This document shows positions 1 to 10,800 of a stretch of 64,000 nt of DNA, piece after piece; within the stretch, counting starts at the first letter, position 1; each line of letters starts with the position of its first letter. Position numbers and translations under genes: made by a program. The notes under the pieces are model-generated. The model was not told the DNA's origin and made no database searches. It was given only the letters and a program-made list of their open reading frames with translations. Source of the DNA: Pectinophora gossypiella (Eukaryota > Arthropoda > Insecta > Lepidoptera > Gelechiidae); the NCBI RefSeq assembly GCF_024362695.1, contig NC_065423.1, positions 1,977,001-2,041,000 on the forward strand, written 5' to 3'.

Positions 1-84
1 CGCTGGTGTCGCTCTACGTGCCATCGACCGCGGTCACTGCTTGGCCGGCTGTTGGCAAGGCCAAGTGGAGTCAAGGGGTGCTCG
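1..84 (+). CDS. Penultimate visible exon of an unrecognised gene (partial at window edge)
   Basis: The frame whose codons start at position 3 is open from the window edge to the GT donor at 85 (ctcg|gtatgt). It leaves one base that is completed by the first two bases of the next exon. The peptide (LVSLYVPSTAVTAWPAVGKA...) is rich in Ala, Val and Trp and matches no family I know. The exon was chosen because its phase joins exactly to the exon at 637 and because the donor is good. The upstream part lies outside the window. No start codon can be assigned. Confidence 0.5.
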
Positions 85-262
85 GTATGTATTCTTTTAT
101 ACTGTCTCACTCGTTAACTAATCAAAAAATGAGTCAAATGATTCTGTTAATTTTTCATGAAAATTATTGCATTCGAATGAAAATTAAGTTAATTTTTGGA
201 ACAATCACCCGTCACTAATTACTAGCCTACTTGATCCTACTGTGCCTCCTCTATGTTTTGAG

Positions 263-515
263 CGAGTGATCTTGTGCGAGTGGTCTTGTGCGAGTGGTCT
301 TGTGCGAGTGGTCTTGTGCGAGTGGTCTTGTGCGAGTGGTCTTGTGCGAGTGGTCTTGTGCGAGTGGTCTTGTGCGAGTGGTCTTGTGCGAGTGGTCTTG
401 TGCGAGTGGTCTTGTGCGAGTGGTCTTGTGCGAGTGGTCTTGTGCGAGTGGTCTTGTGCGAGTGGTCTTGTGCGAGTGGTCTTTTGCGGGAGGTCCTGTG
501 CGGGCGGTGTCGTGC
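263..515 (+). repeat. 14-bp minisatellite in an intron (about 15 clean copies plus degenerate copies)
   Basis: The unit GTGGTCTTGTGCGA is repeated head to tail with almost no variation from about 263 to 480. Decayed units follow to about 515 (cttttgcgggaggtcctgtgc). Because 14 is not a multiple of 3, every frame on both strands reads the same 14-residue periodic peptide. The several long ORFs here are therefore artefacts of the repeat. It lies wholly inside the 85-636 intron. Confidence 0.95.
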
Positions 516-636
516 TATCTCCAACCAATCTCTCCGATGAAACTCGACCTCATTTTTTTCTAGTTATACCACGATTACGGTGTTTGTTATGAAATACCCA
601 GTGTCTGACGATGCTTTAAGACTATTTTTCTTTCAG

Positions 637-779
637 AAACAAACGTAGAACAGAAGAGTGAATTCACTCCGGAGCCGAACCTCCTAAAGGCCATATCGAG
701 AGCTCGAGGGTCCACTGGTTACGTCATGATAGCTAGCAGCGTCGTCGCCAGAGGATTACCAGTCAGGATAGCGCAATGA
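637..779 (+). CDS. Terminal coding exon of the same unrecognised gene
   Basis: A pyrimidine-rich acceptor (ctatttttctttcag) precedes 637. Two bases complete the split codon, then 46 residues (TNVEQKSEFTPEPNLLKAIS...) run to a TGA at 777-779. A polyadenylation hexamer lies 40 bp further on. The peptide looks like an ordinary soluble C-terminus, and no domain is visible. Intron length is 552 bp. The gene converges on the ODAD1-like gene, whose stop codon is at 1741, less than 1 kb away. The function is unknown. Exon status rests on the splice sites, the phase match and the downstream poly(A) signal. Confidence 0.6.
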
Positions 780-818
780 CATATGGGTAGAACATCGTAT
801 TGAACTTTGTATCTGCGG

Positions 819-824
819 AATAAA
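819..824 (+). terminator. Polyadenylation signal AATAAA of the left-edge gene
   Basis: A canonical AATAAA lies 40 bp after the TGA of the terminal exon ending at 779. This spacing suits a short 3' UTR. It supports the call of that exon as terminal. Confidence 0.5.
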
Positions 825-1336
825 TTGAGCATCATCTGCATTTATGAATTGCTATGAGTTGTCATAGCAACGCCGGACTCTGTCCTATTCAGGATTGGAT
901 CAACGCAAGAATCCGCTCATGTGAACACGCAGCTTTATGGATAATGAAACCAAATTCGATATTTAATTAAACATATTGTAAATACTATGAATTACAATGT
1001 TGGGTACATAGGTTCTGTACATACTACTAGGTTTTAAGAAAAGGAGAAAACACTTTTTTATCAAATCTTTATTTTGTGTACTTATACTACAAAAGACGTA
1101 CAAGTTAAGCGTGATAAATAACTTACTCGTGCTGGTTTTTATTAAAAATGAAATTAAAGAATATGATATACCTTATTTAACGTAGCAAGATAGAATGACA
1201 GCAGGACAGAGATATCGGACATCGCCTAGTGTGAAAGAGACGATAGATATGTCACTCTAATCATGCTTTTTAAAGGGGTTTTTAAATTATAGGGTATAAG
1301 TGCTTAGCTTACACAAAAACAATTGTGTAGTGTCTG
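825..1336. other. Intergenic spacer with no recognised feature
   Basis: AT-rich sequence between the 3' end of the left-edge gene and a LINE fragment at 1337. I see no open frame with splice sites, no repeat shared with the rest of the window and no RNA gene. Confidence 0.5.
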
Positions 1337-1457
1337 AAAAGAGAAGAGAAGGTGCAGGTCGTGTCGTATCGGGAGGTGAAGGTTTTGGCGGGAAGAAGAG
1401 AGAAATGGCGATTACTCCACCGACAAGAGCGCAGCTCTTAAATAGAGAGAGAGAGAG
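1337..1457 (+). mobile_element. 5'-truncated LINE 3' end with (GA)n tail, 8-bp TSD
   Basis: On the plus strand this encodes the last about 30 residues of a non-LTR reverse transcriptase reading frame (...VSYREVKVLAGRRE...). It has a stop and then a (GA)n tail. The same fragment occurs at 16601-16823 and 28007-28310. The direct repeat AGTGTCTG flanks it at 1329-1336 and overlaps the tail at 1458-1465, as expected for target-primed insertion. It lies in the downstream flank or 3' UTR of the ODAD1-like gene. Confidence 0.75.
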
Positions 1458-1519
1458 AGTGTCTGGATAATAACTAGATTTTTATGCAGTGTCCAGGCTG
1501 AGACATAGTGTGTCTGCTA

Positions 1520-1525
1520 TTTATT
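1520..1525 (-). terminator. Candidate polyadenylation signal AATAAA for the ODAD1-like gene
   Basis: On the minus strand AATAAA lies about 215 bp beyond the TAG at 1741-1743. It is the nearest canonical hexamer I see in that direction. The assignment is positional only. Confidence 0.35.
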
Positions 1526-1740
1526 ATATGGTTTGTGATTATTTAGAAGATAAGAATGCATGGGATTAACTGTCTGGGAACGGATATTACTAGAACTACT
1601 ATTAGTAGAATAGATTTTGATGTGTCGAGGTTTTTCTTGCAGCTACTTTTCCTCGGCTACACATATTGTGAGAAGCTGCAGTAGTTTTAGGCGGATGAGA
1701 CGTTCGTTATGTAAAAAATGGTTTTGTGGTGTGGCATAGA

Positions 1741-1881
1741 CTAAGCCTGTGTAGCGAGCAGCGTCGGCGGCTCGGCCCCGCGCCCGGAGCGCGGCGGGCG
1801 CGGGGACGCGGCGGGGCGCGGGCGGCGGCGCCGCGACGACGGCGGGGTGCGCTCCTTGGCTTCGGCTGCGCGCTGCAGCGC
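1741..1881 (-). CDS. ODAD1: ODAD1-like exon 10, Arg/Pro-rich C-terminus
   Basis: Acceptor cgtccccag, then 46 codons and TAG at 1741-1743, phase 0 matching exon 9. The peptide ALQRAAEAKERTPPSSRRRR continues with Arg/Pro/Ala-rich sequence. The stretch 1768-1858 is extremely GC-rich and CpG-dense, unlike its neighbours. It might be mistaken for a CpG island. Alternative: the true last exon lies further left and this is chance. Confidence 0.65.
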   Translation of the reverse strand, partial: ALQRAAEAKERTPPSSRRRRPRPAASPRPPRSGRGAEPPTLLATQA

Positions 1882-4800
1882 CTGGGGACGGAACGTATAT
1901 TGCTTAGGCCCGTGGCAAAGATAAATAGATTATTATGTAACAATGATGTGTACTGTGCCACATGCAACGTTTAAAGCCAGCGATTCCTTGTCGCATTTCA
2001 AGATGGCGGACCCATAGCAGCGCCATCTATCGAACAACGTGATTATTGCGATGATAGTTTGCTGCATTGCAATAACTCTTCTTCTATCGTGTGGGTTGTG
2101 AGGCGAATTACCAACCTCATCAACTCTGGTGTCAGGGTTACTATTGAGCCGCCAAAGGCCCCTGACATGACTCATTTATAACGACTACGTACTTACACAG
2201 TAAGTAGTAACCGGGACCAACGGCTTAACGTGCCTTCCGAAGCACGGATCGTCTTACTTTCGGACAATCTGGTGATCAGCCTGTAATGTCCTAACCAAAC
2301 TAGGGACCACAAAGTAATTTTTGTGATATGTCCCCACTGGGATCGAACCCAAGACCTCCGGATCGTGAGCCCAACGCTCAACCACTGGACCACGGAGGCC
2401 GTTGCAATAACTGAAATGATTGATCTTGCTCCAGCTTTGTCCAATCGGTAGATGATCGTCCGTCTGGACTAGATCTGACATGGTTTAACTGAAAGTTTTT
2501 AAACATACTTCGTACACAGGTCCAGGTGGGAATTCTTGGAGTCCAAGTGTGCTATCTATTATTAGACTAGGGATCGACGATCCGACCGTGTTATGTTAGA
2601 ATTTGTATACATGCGTCGCGATGTGTAAACTTCGTTAGCGCGTTTCAGGACCGCTGCACGCCATCTGTTGAATGTGGGCGAAACTAGCTGGTCAACTAGT
2701 TGGGTCCGCCACAGAGAAGGTATCGTAACTGAAGAGTCCCCTAAACAGTCAACTCGCTTCGAGTGGAAAAGTATCAAACTTTGGAATCTCGAATAACCTA
2801 ACCTAAGCCGACTAACCTCATCAATCTTGATGAGATCAACGATTTCCACGACCTTCTTCTCCAAGCTCTTGATGTAGAGCCGAGCGTTGGTCTTGTTAAT
2901 GTCAAATGTTTTGCCGAGTAGACGGAGTAGGGGCAGAGAGTCGCAATCGGATTCCCTGGAACATAAATGACTATAACTTATAGCTTACACTTATAAAGTT
3001 ATAACTGTAGTTTTAGCGATGGATAGCTCGCGAGTGAGCGATTTAAATGAGCTAGCTCTTCTTCAGTAACTCTTTCGCTCACTAGCTCACCGCCGATCGT
3101 AATAACTCTTTTGCTCTTCGGCTCTTTTATTTAGGTATTTATTTATTTTATTTCACATACAGGGTGTTAGTGACGTCGTAACGAAAACTTTGAGGGATGA
3201 TTCAGACCATGATTCTGAGTCGATATCAAGTGGATTTTTCCGTCGCAAAAATCATGTATTTTTTTTAGTTTTTTTTAAATTATTTTCAATTCTATACTTT
3301 TGCGATGGAAAATTCCACTTTGTGACACGGTGCTCTGTGTCGGTAGAGTTCGGGGTTCGGTGCGTGAATTTCCTCACGGTCTCTCCAGGGTGGCAGAATG
3401 AAACAGTCCAGGTGGTGATACGAAAGGTCCGCGTTTATTATAAAAACGAAAGGCACACTTTACAATCTCACAGTAAACACAAGTGATTCTAATGTAGGAG
3501 CAACAAACAATATTATTTAACACAGTCTCTCACATAAAATTAGGAATTACGGATAATTAAGAAATTATAACAGAATAGCGTCAACCATTTCACAAGTACG
3601 CTCAAACACGGAATCTAGCGGGGAGCCGAATCTCGCGCCGTCCAATCAGCGTGCCGGACGCGGGCCGCGCGGCCGGCGCGCGTGCGCGTTGCGGTAGCGT
3701 CGATTTAGACGCGACGCGATTGGAGGGTGCGACCTGAGGGGGTGAAGTGTGCGGCGGAGGGGAATTTAAAGATCGGCGCGCTACACACTCCTCCTCTAAG
3801 CTACAAGAGCGTCCCGCTCGTGGCTTAGCAAAAACATGTGGCGCGTCATGTGTGCGTGTATGTGTCAGGGTCTCCCTATCCCTAATACGAGGCCGTCCTC
3901 GCAGCCTACGGGGCTGAACGGGCTGAGTCTCACTCGACTGGGGACCTGAAAACAAAGACACGTCCGAAGAATGAAAACGACCTAACAACTGTCCATCTTG
4001 GTCGGCAATCTCGAACGTGGTAGGACTAAGGACGCGCTTAACAACATAAGGGCCATCACGTCGTGGCATAAACTTCTTCGTCAAACCCTTCTGGGCATTA
4101 CTCAGAGCATGGGTAGTAAGAAGAACGAGGTCACCTTCTGCATAGACAGGGGACGGGCGACGAGAGGCATCGGAAGTGTCCTTCCGAGAATCCTGCTGCT
4201 TCTCGACACGATCGCGAATCTCCTGGAGCGAACTGACAAACCTGGTCAGGTAAGGCGTAACCTGGGGAACATAATTGTCCTTTTCTAAGACGGCTCTGAG
4301 GTCGTGATGGGCGTCAAAGGGAGTACGCATCTCCCGCGCAAACATCATATAAGACGGTGTCAAACCGGTGGTACTGCACGTCGCAGTATTCAAAGCAAAA
4401 CGAACCTGAGGCAAGTACTTCGACCAAGCACGATGCTCAGTTTTAACCAGCATAGCCAACTGAATTTTCATATCCCGGTTCTTCCTTTCGGCGGGATTGG
4501 CTTCCGGGTGGTATAAGGGAATCAAATTCTGCTTAATCCCAAGAATGTGCATGCATTGCTGCATAACTGCAGAGACGAATTGCACGCCATTATCAGATAC
4601 GATACGCCGAGGAAAGCCATAGCGCATAAAATACTGCTCAATCATGAGAGGGGCGCAAGCTTCGGCGGTGGCATCGCGGAGGGCAAAGATCTCAACCCAA
4701 CGCGTAGCAGTATCTTCAATAAGAAGGACCCACTTCGATCCATCTTCAGCTTCTGGAAGAGGGCCAAATAAATCGACAGCGAGGACTTCACCTCGCTGGT

Positions 4801-7800
4801 TGAGAATCGGAGTCTGCAAAAGACCGGCAGGCTTTTGGTTGGCGGGCTTATACTTCTGGCAATCCACGCATGTCTTGAGGTATTCACTGACGTACCGTCG
4901 CATTCCGGTGAAATAATAACGTTGACGGATGCGCTCCAAGGTACGGTCGACGCCTTGGTGACCAGCTAGGGGTGCGTCGTGGAATTCCTTGAGGACTTCA
5001 GGAATCATGGAGGCCGGTATAACGAGCTGTGGTTCTTCGGAATCAGCATCGGGACTAAGACGATAAAGAACTCCCTGGTTCATTAAATACCCACGCTCCA
5101 ACCAACGATTCGAAGCCAGAGCATCACTATGCTCGAGATCTTGAATTATCTTGCAGACGTCGGGGTCGCTCAGCTGAGATTTCCTGAGTTCCTCCGGATT
5201 AACGTGGGGAACGTCGACGATTACGGTGCAGATTCCGCAGTCTTCGCGAGAGACATCGTCGCATACAGGACGACTCAGCGTGTCAGCGACAACATTCGCT
5301 TTACCAGGCGTGTATTCATATTGTATGTCGAACGCCTGAAGTCGGAGCGCCCAGCGCATCAGTCGACCACTTGGTGACTTGAGGGTAAGAAGCCACCGCA
5401 AAGGCTGATGGTCGCTGCGAACGATAATTGGGTGTCCGTCAATATAGGGGCGGTACTTCTCTACGGCCCAAACAACAGCTAATGCTTCCCGTTCGGTGGT
5501 GCTGTACTTCCTTTCAGCACTGGTAAGTAAACGACTGGAGTACTCGATGGGGTGTTCCTCTATGCCATCTCCTTGAGTGAGGACAGCACCTAAGGCGTAG
5601 TCGCTTGCATCGGTACGTATAACGAACGGTTTGCTATAATCGGCCTGAACTAAAACAGGAGCGCTAGTGAGTTTCTTCTTTAACTCATCGAAAGCTTTCT
5701 GCTGCTCGTCACTCCAGTTCCAAGGCTCATTCTTCCTGGTAAGTTTGGTGAGCGGTTGTGCTATCCCAGAAAACCCGGGGACAAACTTACGGAACCAAGC
5801 ACAGGTCTGTAGAAAAGTCCTGAGATGCTTAAGGTTCTTAGGCTCATTCATATTGAGGATCGACTCAACCTTCGAACCATCCGGTAAGATACCTTCCGGC
5901 GTGATAAGGTGTCCAAGGTATTTCACCTTCTTGGCAACGAAGACACACTTATCTCGGTTGGCGCGTAAACCGAAAACGCGTAAACGATCGAAGACCAACT
6001 GTAGGTCCTGTAAGTGCTTCTCGTAAGACTCCGAGAGGACGAGAAGATCGTCTAGATAGACGAGTAACGTGACATCCTTGACCATGCTCCCTGAACGAAA
6101 ACGATCCATAAGACGCTGGAACGTTGCCGGGGCATTCTTAAGGCCAAAAGGCATTCTGAGAAACCTGTAAGTACCGAACGGCGTGACGAACGCAGTTTTA
6201 TCCCTGTCACCCGGTGCGACGCTAACTTGCCAATAACTGGAACGGAGGTCGATGGTACTGATGAAGCAACCCTTCGTAGAGTGCAGCAGGTCCTCGATGA
6301 CTGGCAGTGGATACGAGTCTGACTTAGTAATCGCATTAAGACGACGGTAATCCACGCAGAAACGAAAGGTGCCGTCCTTCTTAGGCACGAGCAAAGCAGG
6401 AGAGGCCCACGGAGACTCACACTCTTCGATGATACCCTCTGCCAACATCTTACCGAGCTCAGCTTCCATAATAGCCTTCTTAGCTGGAGTCAATCGATAA
6501 GGCGGGACGGCGACAGGTACATGATCGCCAGTGTCAATACGGTGCTCCGTGTACGTAGTAGGCGCTCCTCCTAGATTGAAGACATCTTCATGACGATCGA
6601 GAACATCGGATACTTGTCGGCGCTGGTCACAGGTAAGCATGATGCCTTCATCTTCCCTAAGCATGAAAGAAGAAGCAACGACAGAACGGGGAACCTCCGA
6701 GTCTTCAGTCTCAAATTCGAGAGGGTAGGTCTGGTGGCTACCTGAAAATTTCCAACACGAAGTCGCAAAATCGATGACCATGCCGGAGGCGCTGAGGAAA
6801 TCCATACCTAGAAGCGTCTCATTATTGTCAGCGTCCGGAAAAATAACAAACTCAATCGGAACCTTTTTCTTCTTAAAAGTGACTGAAACATCAACACTGC
6901 ATACGAGGACATCGCGCTGGTGCACGACTCCGTCAGCGAGTTTCACGGCCACCTGCTTCTGAGTAAAACTTTGCTTCTTATCCTTCAGAAGTTTAAAAAG
7001 AGAATGACCTGCGACACAGCACTTAGCTGCGGTATCAATAAGAGCGGTGCCTCGCGAACCTAAAATGTCGACGCAAAGAATAGGCCTACTGCAATAAGTA
7101 GCCGTCGAGGTCGCGGAAATTGGGGCAACAACAGTGTCATATACCCTACTGAACACGCTTTCAAAACTTGAAGAACAATTCGGGTCGACACCAGTGCCAT
7201 TCACCCTACTGAACGTGCGGGAAGAATTCGGACCATTTACCCTACTGTGCACGCGTTCAACACCTGTGGAAAAATTCGGGACATTAACCCTACTGCACAT
7301 GCTGGAGAAATTCGGGCTACTGTGCATGCGTTCAAAATCTGTGGAAGAATTCGGGACATTAACCCTACTGTATACGCCGGAACAATTCGAGACATTTGCC
7401 CTACTGTACATGCTGGAAGAATTCGGACCATTTGCCCTACTGTGCATGTGTTCAAAAGTTGGCGAAGATTGACCCGTGTGATTGATCAAACATTGATCGT
7501 GTAACAGAACTTTTGAGAGAGATTGAGAGTCGAGTGAAAGTGTATCCGAATTCGTGTCTGTCAAATGTTGAGTGAAAGGAGTGAAGTTGGTTGCGTGTGA
7601 CACATGAATGACATTAGGAACAGAATAAGTAAACATAACCTCGTCATCACCATAGCATAGATCGCAATTACATATTTTATCACAAGAAATATTAATTGAA
7701 AGATCATGAATGTCATTATTCGAACTCGGGGTGGAATAAGGTTGTTTACATTGATTAGGAAACGTACTTACGGCGTAAAATGAAACTTTCGCGGTACAAT

Positions 7801-10800
7801 TTGGACATTGTGACCGTATTACACCCTTTGCTCCACAACCATAACAAGAAATAGTATTGTTATCACGCTTATCGTTATCAATCTTATCAGTAGTGTTCTT
7901 ATTCGATAGTTTACGACACTCTTCACGAACATGACCGGGCACTTTACAGTATATGCAAAACGGACGAGATTTCATGGCACTTTTATTGTTCGACGCGAAG
8001 TCCGGAGACATGGTAGACGTGCTGGCGCTGGTAGACGCGGTGCTGGGGCGGCGCGCTGCGTTCTTCAACGACGGCGCGGCCGACGTAGACGTCATGCGCG
8101 GAGTACTCGGCGCAGGACGGTGTGTAGCACACGATGCACTGTCGTTACTCACGTTATCTAGGGAATCTTCGACTTCACGTGACTTCCAAAGAAGGATCTC
8201 GAAGCTGTACACCTCCTCGCGACGTAGGCGCTCGCGGATACGCTGGTGTAAAAGTCCATAAATCATGTCGATCTCGACTTTCTCTGATAGGTCTCCTCGA
8301 GGAAGGCGGGCGAGGAGCGCTCGGGCTCTCGCGATGAATAATTCCGTCTTCTCGTGTTCATGAGTCATTTTAAAAAGCTCTCTGTAGATGCGATGCGGAG
8401 GACGACTGTCGCCGAAGGCGCTGCGCAGGCTCTGGATTGCAGTGGTCCAGGTGGTGATGGATGGCTTCACGCCCTGCCACCACGTCGCGGCGTCGTGAGT
8501 CAGCAGCATGGAGATGCCACGGAGTGCGTTAGCATCGCTGACGTTGGCGCAGTCTTTATATGCTTCAATAGCGTCTATAAATCCGTCTAGAGACTCCTCC
8601 ATCGCGCCGCTGTAGCGCGCGTTGCATGTGGTGAAATAACCACCGGAATGGTGAGCCGTGGTAATGGGTTCTGCTGGAGCCGGGGCGGGCGTGGCAGGTC
8701 GTCGCTCTTCCTCACGGTCGAGGAGGCGCTGAAGAGACTGTTGCCACAACATCATCATCGCAGACATATCGCCGATGGTGACGGTCGCCGCCGCTGCGGC
8801 GGGCGCGGTAGGTGGTGCAGAAGCCGAGGGCGCGGCTGGCACAGGAGGGACTACTCGCGCTGCAGATTCTTCATGAGGCGTCTGGAAGTCCACCTCGACG
8901 CTGTCGTCGTCGGCAGCGGTGGAAGAATGACCACTACGTGTGAGAGGCATATTGTTGTTGCAGAATGCACTTTAAACTGGATATTCAACTGAAAGCTGGA
9001 GTTCGTACGCTCGTAGTTTCACGGCCCGAGTTGGGCAGCCATTTGTGACACGGTGCTCTGTGTCGGTAGAGTTCGGGGTTCGGTGCGTGAATTTCCTCAC
9101 GGTCTCTCCAGGGTGGCAGAATGAAACAGTCCAGGTGGTGATACGAAAGGTCCGCGTTTATTATAAAAACGAAAGGCACACTTTACAATCTCACAGTAAA
9201 CACAAGTGATTCTAATGTAGGAGCAACAAACAATATTATTTAACACAGTCTCTCACATAAAATTAGGAATTACGGATAATTAAGAAATTATAACAGAATA
9301 GCGTCAACCATTTCACAAGTACGCTCAAACACGGAATCTAGCGGGGAGCCGAATCTCGCGCCGTCCAATCAGCGTGCCGGACGCGGGCCGCGCGGCCGGC
9401 GCGCGTGCGCGTTGCGGTAGCGTCGATTTAGACGCGACGCGATTGGAGGGTGCGACCTGAGGGGGTGAAGTGTGCGGCGGAGGGGAATTTAAAGATCGGC
9501 GCGCTACAACTTGATATTAACTCGGAGCTGAATCATCCCTCTCAGTATTCGTTACGATGTCACTTACACCCCGTACAAGTACATACGGTAGCCATACAAG
9601 TAGGTATGGGTGTTAGTGACACCGTAACGAATATTGAGGGGGATGATTCAGACCATGATTCTGAGTTGATATCAAGTGGATTTTCCTGTCAAAAATTCAT
9701 GTTTTTTTTGTGTTTTTTTTTTTAAATTATTTTCCTATCCATACTTTTGCGACGGAAAATTTCACTTCAACTCAGAATCATGGTCTGAATCATCCCTCAA
9801 AGTTTTCGTTACGATGTCACTAACACCCTGTATACATAGTCATTACAGATAAACCAAATCGACAATGTATGCAAACTATTTACTAAAATATTTTAGACTG
9901 ATATTAGTGAATTCCGCCAACGATCATGTATATAAATCTGTGTCCGGGTTTTCATGAGCTATTTCGTTAATCGCGCGAGTAGCCCGGTCAATAGGTGAGT
10001 GCTTCCCGAGGTTGGTACGACCAATACTGCGAACATTGTACGAAGACGCCTAGCCGAATGTTCAATATTGGGTACAATCAACCTTAGACATTTTTAATTT
10101 TTCGCTCTTTGTCTCTTGTTCGTCCTCCTAGAGGTCTTAATCGACAAAGGCAACATGTACATGTACAAGAGTGTGCGCGTTCGCAAGCTACACTCGATGT
10201 TGCTCGTAACGAAGACCTACCGAGTATTTTAAAACGTAAGAGTACAAAGACTTATGTTTTCTTACAGAATTATAAAGACCGACATGACCGACTGAGCTGA
10301 AAGCTACTGAGTTAAAAGAGCCACTGGACTAAAAGGGTGATCTGAATCCCTAAAGTTTGAAATCACTCTTCTATCCTTTGTGAGCATTTTAGGTCTGAAA
10401 GTCCTAGACCAGTATCCTACAGAAGAGAAAAGAAGTCATAAATAGTAATAGGGACTTACAAAGCCAACCCCTGTACCCTCTGCAGTAGACCACCTAAAAC
10501 ATTGTTGCTTCTGTCGTAAGTGTCCCTGGCGCTGTCGTTGCGAGCTCGGCGCTCCTCCAGTGTCACCTTCAGGGATTCTATGCTGTCTTGCTGTTTGTAT
10601 AGCTTGGCTTGGTGTTTCGCGTTCTCTTCAGCTGAAAGGGAAGAAATTAAGATTTTTAAATTAAGTTAAAACGATTCTAATTATTGTCTGCTGAAGTGGG
10701 AAAAGGCATGTAAAGTAAGACTTGTTGTTGAAGACTTCAGGTAGGTAGGGTTAGGGTTTTTCCTGTTCGCCCGATCAATCGCTCCAGTGAGACGTTTTTT

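Larger units (their letters stand above)
3321..9508 (-). mobile_element. Complete Ty3/gypsy LTR retrotransposon, 6188 bp
   Basis: Two 465-bp direct repeats (3321-3785 and 9044-9508) bound a single gag-pol frame on the minus strand. By eye the repeats are identical. On that strand the LTR starts TGTAGCG and ends GTCACA. The 4-bp target duplication ACTT (3317-3320, 9509-9512) is typical of the superfamily. Identical LTRs plus an uninterrupted frame mean a very recent insertion that may be competent for movement. It sits in intron 8 of the ODAD1-like gene in the gene's own orientation, so its poly(A) signal could truncate host transcripts. Confidence 0.96.

Noticed and set aside
205..592. Several long overlapping open frames with HSHKTTRTRPLAQD-type repeats
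   Set aside because: Produced by a 14-bp tandem repeat that is open in all frames on both strands. No splice or start support, and it lies inside an intron.
1726..1974. GC-rich segment as CpG-island promoter or plus-strand gene
   Set aside because: The minus strand gives a phase-matched terminal exon with a good acceptor and stop. The plus-strand frame is its shadow.
2330..2400. Possible tRNA gene (A and B boxes)
   Set aside because: Head of SINE-A: it is followed by the family body and flanked by a TSD. Same reasoning for heads at 32159, 37991, 44101, 47978 and 43067.
3998..8992. Many plus-strand and alternative-frame ORFs across the gypsy element
   Set aside because: Antisense or out-of-frame shadows of the single 1782-codon gag-pol frame.
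10109..10300. 63-codon plus-strand ORF in intron 8
   Set aside because: No recognisable domain, no splice context, no shared copies seen.
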